From Aquila chrysaetos chrysaetos (taxonomy: Eukaryota > Chordata > Aves > Accipitriformes > Accipitridae): DNA of 64,000 bases. This document shows positions 1 to 17,072 of this stretch, in pieces. A model generated the notes under the pieces. It was not told the DNA's origin and ran no database searches. It worked only from the letters and a program-made list of their open reading frames with translations. A program made the position numbers and the translations under genes. Each line of letters opens with the position of its first letter. Positions within the stretch are counted from its first letter, which is position 1. The stretch is taken from contig NC_044029.1 of the NCBI RefSeq assembly GCF_900496995.4, positions 1,178,001-1,242,000 of the forward strand. Reading direction: 5' to 3'.

Positions 1-1359
1 AAGCTGATCGAGTTGCTACTGGCAGCTGCAGGGGAGGCAGAGAAAATGGATATGGATGAGCACCTACCCCACCTCTGTTCCTGATGAGGGGGAGCAGGGC
101 TCGGGGGGGGGGGGGGGATGGACACGAAACCAGGGAGCATCACAGCGGAAGCACGAAGCTGTTCTCCTCAACACGGGTGGCTGCTTTTATCTCCCCAGTT
201 TAGGTGTTAAGTACAGCAGAAGCACTTGCAAGCAAGCGTTACTCACTGGGAAGGAGAAGGGTCCCACGCTTTCCTCACCTGGCTCCCTTTCTTCAGGCAG
301 TACTATTTTGGACGTAGGCTAGAAATAGTTGTGCATCCAGAACTCTGCCCAGCAAGGTAAAAGGAAAAAAAAAAACAAGAAGCAAAATCAGCCTGGTAAG
401 GTGATAGATCTGTTTATTTCTTCTACCAGTGTCCAGAATCTCTCTCACTATCCTTACAAATCTCCCTGAACAATTGGTTTGTTGTGATTTTAGCAGTCTC
501 ACCCACTTAAATTACATTTACCTATGCTAGATAGGTTTCCTGTACATGCCTGTGCCATCCGTCTCCTCTGCTACCAAGAAAGTCTAGACTTTGGCCCTTA
601 AGGGTTCCAAAAGGAAACAGCTTCATTATAGCACTGGCTATATGATAGCTAACTGTCCAGTCCTAGCTTCATTCAACCACAAATTAAATTGATTCCTTTA
701 AAACTGGATTAGAGTGTTCTAATTTACTGATGAATGAATTTATAACTATAATTTATAATGATGTCACGTAGCATTTTAATTTAAAAAAATTATTACCCTT
801 TTTCTAAACATACAGGCTAACACTATATTAAACAAGACTTCCTCTATTATATTAAAAAAAAAAGTACATCAGAGTTCCTAATACCATAAAATCATTTTAG
901 TCTGTTTAAACAATTGTATTTTCTTCTTGCACAATTAAGTCAACTTAACAAGAAAACAGCCAGAATTTCTGATTCATGATAAATTCAAAATTCAATTTTA
1001 AATCCACGATTTATTTTTATTACCAGGAATATCTTGGGTTTAACTTAAACAAATTAATCTAATCTTTAATACATCCCAAGAGAAGTCTACATTCTTTCAA
1101 CTTACAAATTAAGTCAGAACTTCCATCTCATTTATAGTCCTGAAAAACAAGCCATGTTCTGTGGGCCAGAAGAATTAATTCCAAACACAATTAACAAAGC
1201 TTAGTATTCCAGAGCCTCTGTATCTTTTCTGGTTGTCATTTTTCCCTTTTCTATTTAACTTGTGGCTGTTACAAATGCAGGCTATTACGTGAAGTATGCA
1301 GGTATACTTCTCCTTGAAGGAAAAAAAAGAGTAGCAAAACCCCTTGCAATTTTCTCTAG

Positions 1360-1390
<31 letters not shown>

Positions 1391-1559
1391 TTTTGTGGAG
1401 AAGTTACCGATAACCACACTTTGTACCTACAGACCAGCCCGAGGAAGCAGCTGCCGGAGACACCGAGCCCGGATGCTCCGGGGTGACCCCGGGGGCCGGG
1501 CGAGGCCAGACCGCAGCGGACGAGCTTCACCACCGAAGCGGGCGATTGAAAGAGCTTGT

Positions 1560-1560
<1 letters not shown>
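1..1560. other. Gene-free DNA upstream of H2B
   Basis: I see no gene here. It is mostly AT-rich, with a run of G near 107-117 and a T-run near 1371-1394 next to a CT-rich stretch. From about 1430 it turns GC- and CpG-rich, leading into the H2B promoter. Short open frames have no recognisable motifs. Confidence 0.6.
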
Positions 1561-2162
<602 letters not shown>

Positions 2163-2194
2163 AGCGTCTCCTGGATCCTCAGTTCTAACCCAAA

Positions 2195-2210
2195 GGCTCT
2201 TTTAAGAGCC
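2195..2210 (+). other. Histone 3' stem-loop of H2B
   Basis: The sequence GGCTCTTTTAAGAGCC forms a six-base-pair stem with a four-base loop, followed by ACCA. This is the SLBP-binding site that replaces a poly(A) tail in histone mRNA. A purine-rich downstream element (AGTAGAAGGG) lies about 15 bases on. AATAAA sites near 2634 and 2669 could allow an alternative polyadenylated mRNA. Confidence 0.95.
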
Positions 2211-2699
2211 ACCAACTTTTTCAAGTAGAAGGGCTGAATTACTTTTTTGGGGGGGAGGTACGTGAATAGTTTGCTCGTTTGGACATCACTGGAGAGGTAA
2301 CTCGAGTACTCAGTTTTGTAGACATCCGAAATGTTAATTTTCAAGTGGAGGGCTCTTGGTTAACACCTATGCTTGGCATGCGGAGTTATACTTGTTTTTT
2401 TAAAACAAGAAATTAGTACATGCTATTGTTTCTGGTCTTGAATGTGGCTAAGCAGCAGCGGCAGCTTTGTCCTAGTGCTTTACCGGCTCTCGCTGTTCAG
2501 AACTCAGGAGTCCTGCGGGGGAAGGTAGGTGTCCTTTTACTTTCTAAGGGTTTTAATTTCTCTTACTGGATAGATCCGGTAGAAAATCCTAGATGCTGTT
2601 AAGAACTGGCTTTCTGTACACTATACCTGTGAAATAAAAAAATCGTATTTCTGCCCCTTTCAGGGACTAATAAATATTTTGAAAGCAGTTTCTGAAGCA

Positions 2700-3540
2700 A
2701 GTCTTCCAGTCGTAGTTGTAGCTTGTTTTTTTTTTTTTCTCCGTACGTTCCAGTGCGTGCCCCCAACACCGTGGCTTTTTTCAGTGGAAGTACCTGTCTG
2801 TACTCGATTAGGCAACAGGGAAGGATTTTTATTTCCGAGGGGTTTTCCGGTTTAAAACGCCCCTGTCCAAACTTGCGCAGGAGTTGGTTCTCTCCCTCTT
2901 TTATTAAAAAAAAAAAAAGTTATGGGCATAAAGCTGGCGGGGGGGGTCGGCAAGGCACCCGGGGGCTGGGAGTGTTGGAGCGCGGGCCCCCGGCTCTCCC
3001 ACCGCGCCACAGCAGCCGTGCTGCCGGCCGGCCTCCCTCCGCGGGGCAAAGGCAGAGCCGGGACACGGCCCCCGCGTTCCCCGTCCCCCGATCCCCTTCC
3101 CCCCCCCCCGACGCGGTGCCGCACGTCCCGGAGCGAGTGGCGATCGCTCCCCGGGGTGGGGGGCGTCACCGCCCGAGTGGGCGGGGCCTGGCGGGAAGGA
3201 GGGGCGGGGCTGGGTGGGGCAGAAGGCGCCAATCCCGGCCCAGCGCGGGACTTTTAAACTCCCCCGGGCACCGCAGCGAAGCGGCGATCGCTGCTCCGCC
3301 GGGACCGGCCGCGCCGGTCAATGGAGGGGGGGGGGGGCGGAGGGCGGAGCAAGCGGCGGCGATATCGCGGGTCTCCCGAATTGCACGTAGGGAAACATTT
3401 CCGCTTTAAGGAAGCCCGGGTCTCCCACACAGGCTGCACCGAACGCGCACGTTTCGAAAATGGTAACTCTCTTTTTTCTGTATGAACTCCTGCTAAAACC
3501 GTGTAAAGATTTGCTTTTGCTGCTGCCGTTACCGCAGCGT
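2700..3540. other. Orphan CpG island between H2B and H1
   Basis: About 500 bases (2930-3420) are very rich in CpG and GC. There is a GC box near 3201-3210, a CCAAT box at 3229-3233 and a TATA-like TTTTAAA at 3252-3258, in promoter order on the plus strand. No histone or other recognisable protein is encoded downstream; the frames present are low-complexity Gly/Arg/Pro products of GC-rich DNA. It could be the promoter of a non-coding RNA, or a remnant of a lost histone gene. Confidence 0.5.
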
Positions 3541-3568
3541 TTCAGCTCTTTTTCGAGACTGAGTGGGT

Positions 3569-3584
3569 GGCTCTTAAAAGAGCC
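3569..3584 (-). other. Histone 3' stem-loop of H1
   Basis: Read on the minus strand this is GGCTCTTTTAAGAGCC, with CCCAAA before it and ACCC after it, about 49 bases past the H1 stop codon. A purine-rich element (GAAAAAGAGCTG) for U7 snRNP pairing follows about 12 bases further on. The 16 bases are a perfect palindrome, but the flanking sequence fixes the orientation. Confidence 0.93.
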
Positions 3585-3632
3585 TTTGGGTTTATTTAAA
3601 TGAGTAGACTCTGTAATTCTTTCTCAGGCGTT

Positions 3633-4292
3633 TTACTTCTTTTTGGGCGCCGCCTTCTTCGCTTTGGCCGCTTTCGGCTTGGCTGCCTTGGGCTTGGCTG
3701 CTTTGGGCTTCACCGCCTTCGCCTTGGCCGGGCTCTTTGCTGCTTTTTTGGGGCGGCCTGCCTTGGCCGCTTTCTTGGGGCTCTTGGCTGCTTTCTTGGC
3801 CGCGGCAGCCGCCGGCTTCTTGGCTTTCTTGGGGCTCTTCTTCACCGCCGCCGCTTTCTTGGGCTTCTTGGCGGCGCTGGCGGGCTTCTTGGCCGCCGGC
3901 TTCTTGGGCTTGGCCGCCGGCTTTTTCTTGGTCGCCTTCTCTTTTGTCTCACCCGGTTTCTTGTTCAGCTTGAAAGAGCCGGAGGCGCCGGTGCCTTTGG
4001 TCTGCACCAGGGTGCCCTTGCTGACCAGGCTCTTGAGCCCCAGCTTGATGCGGCTGTTGTTCTTCTCCACGTCGTAGCCGCCGGCGGCCAGCGCCTTCTT
4101 GAGCGCGGCGAGCGAGAGCCCCTTGCGCTCCTTGGAGGCGGACACGGCCTTGGTGATCAGCTCGGTGACGCTGGGGCCCGCCGGCTTGCGGGCTTTGGAG
4201 CCGCCCCCCGCCGCCTTCTTCGGCTTCTTGGCGGCGGCCTTGGCGCCGGGAGCAGAGACAGCGGGAGCGGCAACGGGCGCGGTCTCCGACAT
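3633..4292 (-). CDS. H1: Linker histone H1
   Basis: Linker histone of 219 residues, intronless. It binds DNA at the nucleosome entry and exit and compacts chromatin. A short N-terminal tail ([11 protein letters not shown]) is followed by the winged-helix globular domain at about residues 38-112 (from GPSVTELI to SGSFKLNKK). The long Lys/Ala/Pro C-terminal tail contains SPKK and SPAK sites, which cyclin-dependent kinases usually phosphorylate, and KPKAA repeats near its end. The frame stays open 56 codons upstream of the chosen start, but the ATG at 4292 begins the conserved MSET and sits 62 bases after the TATA box. The coding strand is minus, convergent with H2B and co-oriented with H2A.J. 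It resembles the chicken H1 subtypes; which subtype I cannot tell. Confidence 0.96.
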   Translation of the reverse strand: MSETAPVAAPAVSAPGAKAAAKKPKKAAGGGSKARKPAGPSVTELITKAVSASKERKGLSLAALKKALAAGGYDVEKNNSRIKLGLKSLVSKGTLVQTKGTGASGSFKLNKKPGETKEKATKKKPAAKPKKPAAKKPASAAKKPKKAAAVKKSPKKAKKPAAAAAKKAAKSPKKAAKAGRPKKAAKSPAKAKAVKPKAAKPKAAKPKAAKAKKAAPKKK

Positions 4293-4353
4293 CGCGGCGG
4301 CCTCGTCCACGGCTCGGGGGAACCACTGGGCCTGGAGCAAGTCGGCGGCCTCG

Positions 4354-4449
4354 TATTTATAGAGCGGAGCCGCGCGGTGATTGGTGCGCTGCAGAGCCCG
4401 CCCCGCCGCACGGCAGAAAGGGCCCTTCGCCCCGCTCGGTTTGTGTTTC
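4354..4449 (-). promoter_or_regulatory. H1 promoter (H1 box, GC box, CCAAT box, TATA box)
   Basis: On the minus strand, in order, there are AAACACA (the H1-specific AC box, 4449-4443), GGGGCGGG (4404-4397), CCAAT (4384-4380) and TATAAATA (4361-4354). This is the textbook order and approximate spacing of a replication-dependent H1 promoter. Confidence 0.93.
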
Positions 4450-4699
4450 TTAGGAGGCAAAAAAGCCGGTTTTTAGCAGAATTTCTGCCCCCGACCCCCC
4501 CCCGGTTCGCAGCGGCGTGGAGAAGGAAGACTGTTGTTCCCCTCGGCCGAGTTTCCCTTCGAAGAGGCAAAGGGTGAGTTAAAAAAGAGGCGATAAACCC
4601 CGAGTCCTGGACCTGGAGAGACCTCGGGAGACAGAAACTTTTGTTTTTCCTTCTAAATAAAATCCGCGACGTGGGCAACCGAATCTCCAGAGTAACTAA

Positions 4700-6280
4700 T
4701 TATTATTCTTCAAAGGGTCTTCTCCCGATCCGAACTGAAAATCAGGGATTTGAGTCGGTAATTTAACGGCAAATTGATTTCAAAGAGGAGGAAGTAACAC
4801 AGGCTCATCTTGAGCACTGAATATGGATTAGAAATTAGCTTCTTTGTCCAAAATCCTTTACCCCTTTCAAAATAATTAAAATAAATTAAATTAGTGCATT
4901 ATGCAACAAGGCAAGAAGCAGATTAAAGTGCCGTGAAGGGCTGTTTGTGCCCCAGAAGGAGATGACTTTTTACAGCATAGCAGCTTGTACTGTGTTGCTC
5001 AGTGGGCACAATACAGGCATGGTTCCCTCGTGCTCTGCTATACAAATATTTATTTTCTTAATAAATCGGGTGACATAAGAACTTAACAAGGCCAGTTTTT
5101 GTTAATAATTATAATCAGTGCCTTATCACTTTGTAATTCAGCAGAGTTTTTATTTTGATACAGCTTGATTGGTGAAAATCTGAGTCATCGTTATCTAAGG
5201 AGACACTGCTGCCGATGATTTTTTCCATGCTTCTACACAATAAAACTTGCTCGAGTTATCAGCTGGGACTCCCCTTTCACAGCAGACAGCAAAATATTCC
5301 ATTTTTTTACTGTCCAGTGACCGATTCCTGCATCGGCAGTAATATTAGAAAGGGCTTATCCAACTGATGTGTCTGCTGTAGTAAAACAACAGGCTGCTAG
5401 CAAGAGGGGGAAAGTCTTCATCTGTACTTTACCAAGAACATGCTTATATAAATTAAAAATAAATGCATTTTATTTTTCAGAGTACAGAGAATTAAAAGAA
5501 GTATTGTCTGATATATTCATTATTGCCTACAACCCTTTGTTTTGCCAGAGGCCTGCAAACTGCTTGTTACCCCCTGTTATTGTAACTGTCAGTGGTACTA
5601 AAATTTTGTGTGATGTTGATTCACGTACTTCATGTTTTCAAATAGGTAATTATTAAAACGTGTTTATTGACCCACAACCACTGATTTTCTGTTTCTATTT
5701 CAACATCTTTATGGTAATGTTCAGCACTATTTATAAGGTAGGATCAAAACTGGCAACAGTCCTTTTCACCTCAAATTGCCTCTCCAGTGATTACCAATTG
5801 TTCTCAGACCCATTCAGATTTCAGGCAGGAAATGGGCACAGCAGCTCAAAGCCATGAGAAAATTGTATTAAAAATTAAGAATTCAGAATGCCTGTTGTTA
5901 CGAAGAAAGGATGAGGTCTGTAGGTCAGAAGGTTGTTTAGAGAGGGGGCAGGGTTGTTTTTAAAGACCTGAGTGACCTCAACTTCCCACTGGGCCAAGCT
6001 GACGCAGGAGAGGCCTGGGGGGTCCGTGGGTTCCTTCCTGCAATAAATCATCAGCTTTGTGTCTTTCTCACCTTTGCCAGAGCAAAATGATTCTTTTCAC
6101 GGGGAATAAACCTGTTTAGTTTTAGCACGCATTTACCAGTAACTGCCATGTTATTTTGTAATGTTGGTTTTGAAAAAAATGAACAAACATTTTCAAATGC
6201 GAAGATGATAAAAAGGGTTGGGGTTTGGCGGTTTTTTTTTTGTTTTTTTTTTTGCTAGGATCTGCAGCTCCTTTTTTGAG
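4700..6280. other. Gene-free DNA between H1 and H2A.J
   Basis: AT-rich spacer with no recognised gene. It lies upstream of H1 and downstream of H2A.J, both on the minus strand. A minus-strand AATAAA at 5664-5659 could serve a polyadenylated H2A.J transcript. T-runs occur at 6232-6252. Confidence 0.5.
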
Positions 6281-6289
6281 GAAGTGGGT

Positions 6290-6305
6290 GGCTCTAAAAA
6301 GAGCC
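6290..6305 (-). other. Histone 3' stem-loop of H2A.J
   Basis: The minus strand reads GGCTCTTTTTAGAGCC, followed by ACCCAC and then the purine-rich element CAAAAAAGGAGCTG. The innermost stem pair differs slightly from the H1 and H2B copies. It lies about 41 bases past the stop codon. Confidence 0.92.
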
Positions 6306-6346
6306 TTTGGTTTACTTTTGAGGTGGGAACACTCCTCAGGTCTTTT

Positions 6347-10340
<3,994 letters not shown>

Positions 10341-10346
10341 TGAACA

Positions 10347-10352
10347 TTTATT
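10347..10352 (-). other. WBP11 polyadenylation signal
   Basis: AATAAA on the minus strand, about 650 bases past the WBP11 stop codon. It is the first canonical signal followed by a T-rich/GT-rich stretch, so the 3' untranslated region probably ends near 10330. Confidence 0.7.
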
Positions 10353-11001
10353 GTCTTTCACAAGACAAAATGAAGTTTCCCCGGCCGATGAAAAGCCATC
10401 AAGATGACCGTAAAGGGGATAGGGTGCAAAATTCCAGTGTACAGTATATGCAACGAATTACCTCCCTGACTGCCCTGGAAGAAAGATGATTGATCAATCT
10501 CACTGCAACTAAAAAAGAGGATTATAAAATATTTACAGAAAAGAACAGTACAGAAAATAAAAACTGGACAACCATATGCGTATGAAATGCTGCTAACACT
10601 TTTCCGGCTCCTTAAAAACCTGTTCCGCTACCCTCACCAGAGCATTCAGGATGTGCAGGGATTCAGGCAGAGCATAGTCACCCCCCGCTCCCACGCTCCC
10701 CTCCCCAGAGTACCATTAACTCCCTCCAAGGAAGGGGGAGGACCCGAGGGGAAGCAACATGACCTTCTTCAACTTCCTTCCACCAAGTGGACATACTAGC
10801 TCTGAAAGGAGGTCCCCAGCCACACCTCATCTGCAGTGGTCTCTATTCAGAGCATACTGGCAAGTTAACCTGTGGGTAAGGAACTATTCCCTGTCATGCG
10901 AGCCCTTTCATTGCTTGCAGGAGGACCTTTCCTTCTCCTCCCTCCGCGGTGGTCTGATCTGTGTTCAGAGGGGCAGGAAAGCTGACTAGGACTATGACAG
11001 G

Positions 11002-14000
11002 TCACAGGAGACCTTCCATTTCCTTCATGAAGGCTTCATACACATCATCCTTTGTCTGTACAGAGATAGGGGCAGATGATCCAGCCTTAGGGGCAGCTTT
11101 GGTTAATGGGAGAGCAGGCTCATCATCCTGTTTTCTCTGGGAGGCAGCTGAAGCCCCTTTATTCTCCCGACGCACTCGCAAAGCAGTGGGCACAAAGCGA
11201 GTGATCTCTGCCTTGGGGTTAGTGATCTGCGGCTTGGCACTGATCGTGGCCGTGGCTTTCTTCTCAATGGTGGCTGCACTGGTGTCATCCGCCTTGGGGC
11301 GCTGAATCAAGCTGGGTGGGGCACTCAGTACCCCAGGATTTGGAATGGGAGCTGGTGGGAAGAGCCCAGGTGGGGCAGGTCCTAATGGAGGCACCAGAGG
11401 TGGCCGTAACATGCCTGGGCGAGGAGGAGGGATACCTGTAAGAAGAAAAGAAAGCATGAGCTGACTCCACACCTGGGAGCCTTAAAATCTTTGGTCAAAA
11501 AAGTGCACAGGCACAGAAAGCCAAGAAGGAAAAACAAAACAAAAACACCCAACAAGATGCAGTAGCACTGGCTTAAAAAAAAAAAAGAAAAAAAGTTTTC
11601 AACCCTGCACCAACTACCAGGTTGAAAATGCTGCTGCTCCTCAGACTTTGAAAGCTACAGGAGCCTGCCTATTGCTCCCTTTCAAATTTTGAAGTTATAA
11701 TCTGAAGATAAAGTTTCTTGATGGTCCATCCCACAGGAATTTCAGAGTCATCAGAAATGTATGACCACGCAGAAAAAAAAAAAAATATCCCTATCTCCAA
11801 CTTAAGCGGAGCACCCCTGGGTTGCTCAGAACGGTTCAGCAGAGATTTAAACTCTGAAATTCCCTTTTTGAGGACAGATTTCTTGCTACCAAACTACACG
11901 CAGCAGTATGGAATTACTTGTTATTACATAGAAAAAGATACAGCACAATGCAGCCACAGAGACAGGAACAAAGGCAAACTAGTAACTCCTTATACTTCCT
12001 GGCTTGGTCACCACAGCAAAAACTGGGAAAATAAAGCAGGGAGAGATTTGGCGCTGAAGCACACAGAACAGTTTACCTGGTGGGGCAGGAGGGGGCAGGC
12101 GAGGAGGCGGCCCACGAGGAGGAGGACCTGGGGGCAGACCTGGGGGGGGGCCTGGGGGGGGGCCAGGTGGTCGCCCAGGCGGAGGGCCCGGTGGTAGAAG
12201 TCGAGGTAAAGGCCCACGCAGTCCTGGTAAGCCAGGAGGTCTCAGGAACGGAGGAGCTCCTGAAAGCATGCACACAAGTAAAGAGAAATTTAGTTCATGA
12301 TTAAGAAAACCCCAAACTATCCTATTGGCTAATACTGAAGATCCTCAGCAGGAACTTGAAAGCTGCTCTAATGCTAGCCAGCTGCCAGATTAAACAGATC
12401 TTCTAAAAAAAGAAAAAAAAAAATTAAAAAAATCAAAAAGAGGCAGCAGTTTTTAGACTGAAGAGGAAAGTTTCTTCATAGTAGTCAAGTATCTTCTCCC
12501 ACCTGTAAAAAGGGCTCTTCCCCATGTAATGAAACAATAGCAGAGAACAGCTACTGAGGTGAGGCTGTTAGAATTTAAACAGCTAAAAGTGAAAGAATTT
12601 TTCACTCTGGCATTTAATTGAGAGCCAAGAGCCTGCATCCTTCAAACCAGAGTAAATCAAGTATTAACCTGGTGGAGGGCCAGGAGGAAGGCCGGTGGGT
12701 GGGCCTGGGGGCCTCAGCGGAGGGGCCGGAGGTGGTCCTAGCGGAGGTGGCCCAGGCATAGGAGGTGCCTGTATCTGAGTTGGAGGAACAGGCTGCGGAG
12801 GCGGTTGCTGCTGTTGTGTCTGGGAAGTTGCAGTAGATGACCCCGTCTCTGCAAGAGCTTCCTCACTGAGTTGTTGCTGCTGCTGTTGTTGTGATGTCTC
12901 TTCAGACTCTGAGTCCTCTTCCTCCTCCTCCTCCTCTTCTGAATATTCCTCCACTTCTCTCCCTTCTTCTGGAATCTCCTGACCTGGAAATGGAGACATA
13001 CTTATAAAATCAGTCCACAGGTAGGATCTTTGTGAACCTCAGAGAAACTTGAGCATGCAAAACAAAAGAAAAAGAAAGATAAACCTTACTTCAAAGGAAA
13101 GAAAATTGATCACATCTTACTCTTAAACAGAAAATGAAAATTAAAAAAATTTAAGGAAAAAAAAAAATCACTGTTCTAGATAGAGCTCTGCCACCAAGAG
13201 CTATGTGTTCCTGTGGGAGGTGAAACTTCTATAATACCAACCTGAACTGCAGCTATTTGATCTATGGTTTGTGGGAGTTTGTGGGGAGGGGGGGGGAATG
13301 GAAATGGGAACATGACCTCAAAATAAACATAATCTCCATGTCCAAGGAACTCCAGTGTCTTTGAAAGATACTGGGGTGCCTTTCTAAAAAAAAAAAAAAA
13401 AAAAAAAAAAACAAACAAAAAAATTTTCACTCTATGGTTAACTTATTTATGCAAAAGGATATTTTTAGGGAGTACAAATCCTTACAGGTTACAGGCTGAG
13501 CCCATAGACAATCTCACCCTTCCTTGTTCACCAAGAGGTTCATATTTCGTTTGAGCAATTGTTTAAAAGCAAGATAAAATTAAGAAGAAAAAAATCCCAG
13601 TACCTCAAAAAAAAAACCCTTAAGTTGCTACTACAACTTCAACTCTGCTATGCAAAACACACACGACTAGACTAAAAACCCAACAAATGCCTAACCACAG
13701 CTTATACTCATAGCAGAGCTTACATTGTAGAGTAAAACATTTACTCTATAAAATAAAAACTGTGCCAACCAAGTAAACCTACCAGAGAAAGCTTAACTGG
13801 AAGCCTAACGGCATATCTCCACTTACATCCATCTCACTCACCTGCCATTCGTAACATCATGGCCTGGAGTGGAGTCAGTTCTTTCATGTTCTTTTTCTTT
13901 TTCCGTGACTTCCCAGGCATGTCTGCAAACCGTACGCTATGACCTGGGGAAAGCAAAGCATGGACAAGGGTGGTGGGAGGTGGGAAGAAAATAATAAAAA

Positions 14001-17000
14001 TCAGATAGATTTAAGTCTTCCACCTGGTATGGATAATGTGTCATTCTTACGTAAGGATGCTCCTTACATAAGGGTTAACATTGGTGTTCCTGATTATTTG
14101 AAGTTTTGCTAACCTAGTATTCTCTATCAATTGGTCTCCCCCAAGGAATGAAGAAAAAAATATTATCCAAAGGCATTAGTAGTCTGAAATTTAGTTGTCT
14201 TAGTTGTTCAAGTCACTAAAGAGTGAGTATATTTTACACTGAGGCTTAATTTTTGTAGGGTACCCTGCCAATCAATGCTTCAGGTGAAAAATGGCTAGTG
14301 ACCTTACCAAGTTAACTTAACTGTTAAGAGAACAGGTTCAGCTGAAAGACGCTTGACTTCTAGTTTCCTTCTGATCTGTTCACTAATAAAAATTCATCAG
14401 CTGGAATTTAAGTGAGTTAGAACAGAGCTAGCTGGCTAAACAAATTACTTTCCTCCCAGTGAGGAAAACGGACACAAACTCTGTTAAGTAGTGTTTCTCT
14501 TTTGAAAAATCAAACCCCAGTCTGTAACTTCCCATCATACCTGATTTCTTTTCTTCACCACCTTCCCTCTCCTTGTCATTATCACGATGCAGGAAGTCCT
14601 CGCCTTCGCTGTCTGCATCTGACCTATCACTGTCACTATCATCGCTACTCTCATCATGCTTGTCTTGATCCATATCCTCAGGATAACCTTCATCTTCACT
14701 AGTACTGGACATATCATCATCATGCCCTCGCTGTCCTGCAGGAAGCAAAGTATTAGGAAATGCATAAACTCCAAATACACTGGTGTGAAAGACAGAATAT
14801 TTTGTATGTCTACAGTTAGAAAAATCCCCCTAGCAACAGCATGGGCATATTGTCAACCCTTTACTGTTTAGCACATATTCTTAAAGAGTATTTTGGAGAG
14901 TCTATTTATAAGATTTTCTATTAACCAGCTGGTTAATTTGCACAGCAAACAAGTGAAGGCAACTCCCATCTGCAACTCATTAGTTCACTTCTATTCAGCA
15001 ATCGCTCACCATTTAAATACTTTGATGCTTTCTGGTATGCAATAAAGCTGATCTACCCATTCACAAAAGTTTCTAGGGATGATAAAGTACCTGTGTAAAA
15101 AGGAGGACCTAAGTTTTCCTAGCAAATGCGTACCCAGGGTTGGCTGGGGTTGTTGTTGTTGTGGTTTTGGTTTGGGATGGAGGGGTTTTTGGTTGTTTTT
15201 TTGGTTGTGGTTTGGGTTTGTTTTTTTTAAAGGAAGACTTCTCTGAAAATGGTTGGGTTTTTTTAAGGGATAATATGTACAATGTTTCAGCACTGTTAAG
15301 AGTACATGGGGAAAATATCCAATCTGTGCAACCTAACAAAAGAAAAATCTGAAAATTTTCTTCTGTAATTAGAAGTTTCAATATTTAAAAATATAGCTGA
15401 TAACAAAATTGCAGATACTATGAAATGCACCAGAATCACCTCAGAAGTGCAATCAATCACTTAAGAAGAGTCCTTCAAGTAGTATTAACACCAATATTGC
15501 CCAGAGAATACCCTGTGCAGGGCACACTAAGTTCACGGCAGTACTATCCATAGCAAAACAGAGAGGTCAAGGAAAACCCCAGACAGTAATAGGTAAGTCC
15601 TTACCTGCTTCAGAACTGTAAGAAATCTCCTCTTCTCGCCTTCGAGGAGCCATCTCCAAGGTGAAACCCACTTTACGGCCATACATCTGTAGGACCTGAG
15701 GTGGGGGTGGCCCTGGAGGAGGTCCAGGGGGCTTCCTGCCTGGAGGTAAACGTGGAACACCAAGCCCAGGAGGAGGAAGTACAGAAATGGACCGAACTGG
15801 TGGTCTGGAAATAATAAAGGAAATGAGACATGTAGGAACACAAACAAATGAAAGCAAACATGCACTTAATAGAATTCTTTAGCCTTCTCTCATCATTGCT
15901 TAGACAGCAGCCTTCTAAAAAGAAACATGAACATTTTTATAGTATAGATTTGTCCCAAGGAGTTTACAACCTCATAGAAAGACATGATTGCTGAAGATGA
16001 GAGAAAAGCAAGCTCCTCAGAAGGCAACTGAAGAGAAGACTGAAAAAAAAAAAACCAAAACCAAAAAACCAACAAGGATTGAATCCCACCACAGAAGCAG
16101 AATGAAGTAATCACAAAGTTGGTGAAAACAGAAGGCTATTCAGAAAGAAATAGAAAGAACTAGCACTAGAATGAGAAACCTGATAAACAAATAAACTAGA
16201 AGCTTAAACTGAATATACTAGCAAGACAAAAAAAACATATATGGCAATTTAAGGGGCATTTATGTTCAAAGTGGCAGGGCTTTAAGTTTTACTGATATGC
16301 AGAAAACCAAATGCTAGAAGACATAGTGTATTACTCAAAGCAATTTAAGCAACAACTTGCAATAGTAGGGAAAGATTAAAAAGGGCTTTGGTTAAAAGAA
16401 AGTACAATTCACTCACACAGAATTCCTGATTTCTGCTGGTCAATATTACCTCTGCTTCTACCGCTAGCTCCTCCCCAGTAATAATAGTGCTCCTTTTTTA
16501 CTCCCCCTCCAAGTTTCTTTTTCTGCTTACCCATAGGCTGATGTCTTCTTGAGGATAGAAGGTGGTTGGGCCCCTGGAAGGGGAATGTCCTGTATGAGGA
16601 TGTTGGAGGGAGCATGCGGCATATCTGGCAAGGGGATACTTTCCACTTCCACATGCTGAGCATTCTGGAAAAAAAAAGAAAAAGAGAGAATGGGTTACTC
16701 CCACAGAAGCTACTGCACAACCTCATTACCCTTCAGAGTACACAACACATGGGACCTGCCATCACTTGCCAAAGGTGTCTGTTCTTAGGGCATGTTATCT
16801 TGCAGCAGTCCATGAAAGACATTTGGGAAACCGTCAACAGTAAAAGCTTTCAATGCAAAACAAAGCACATGCAGCACACCCATTAAAGGCTTTAGTATTG
16901 CAGTTAAAACCCAGTCAGGTTTCCACCTCCCTTTAGACCTTCAGTCCCCAAAGCGAAGAGGCTCCAGACAAGTATGCCTGTATTTTTTAAGTATCCAGAA

Positions 17001-17033
17001 GGCACAAATCACAGGCTGCTGCATATTCCAAAG

Positions 17034-17072
<39 letters not shown>

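Noticed and set aside
2723-3409. Plus-strand open frame of 228 codons and overlapping minus-strand frames
   Set aside because: Gly/Arg/Pro-rich product of a CpG island, open in several frames at once, with no motif; treated as a promoter region.
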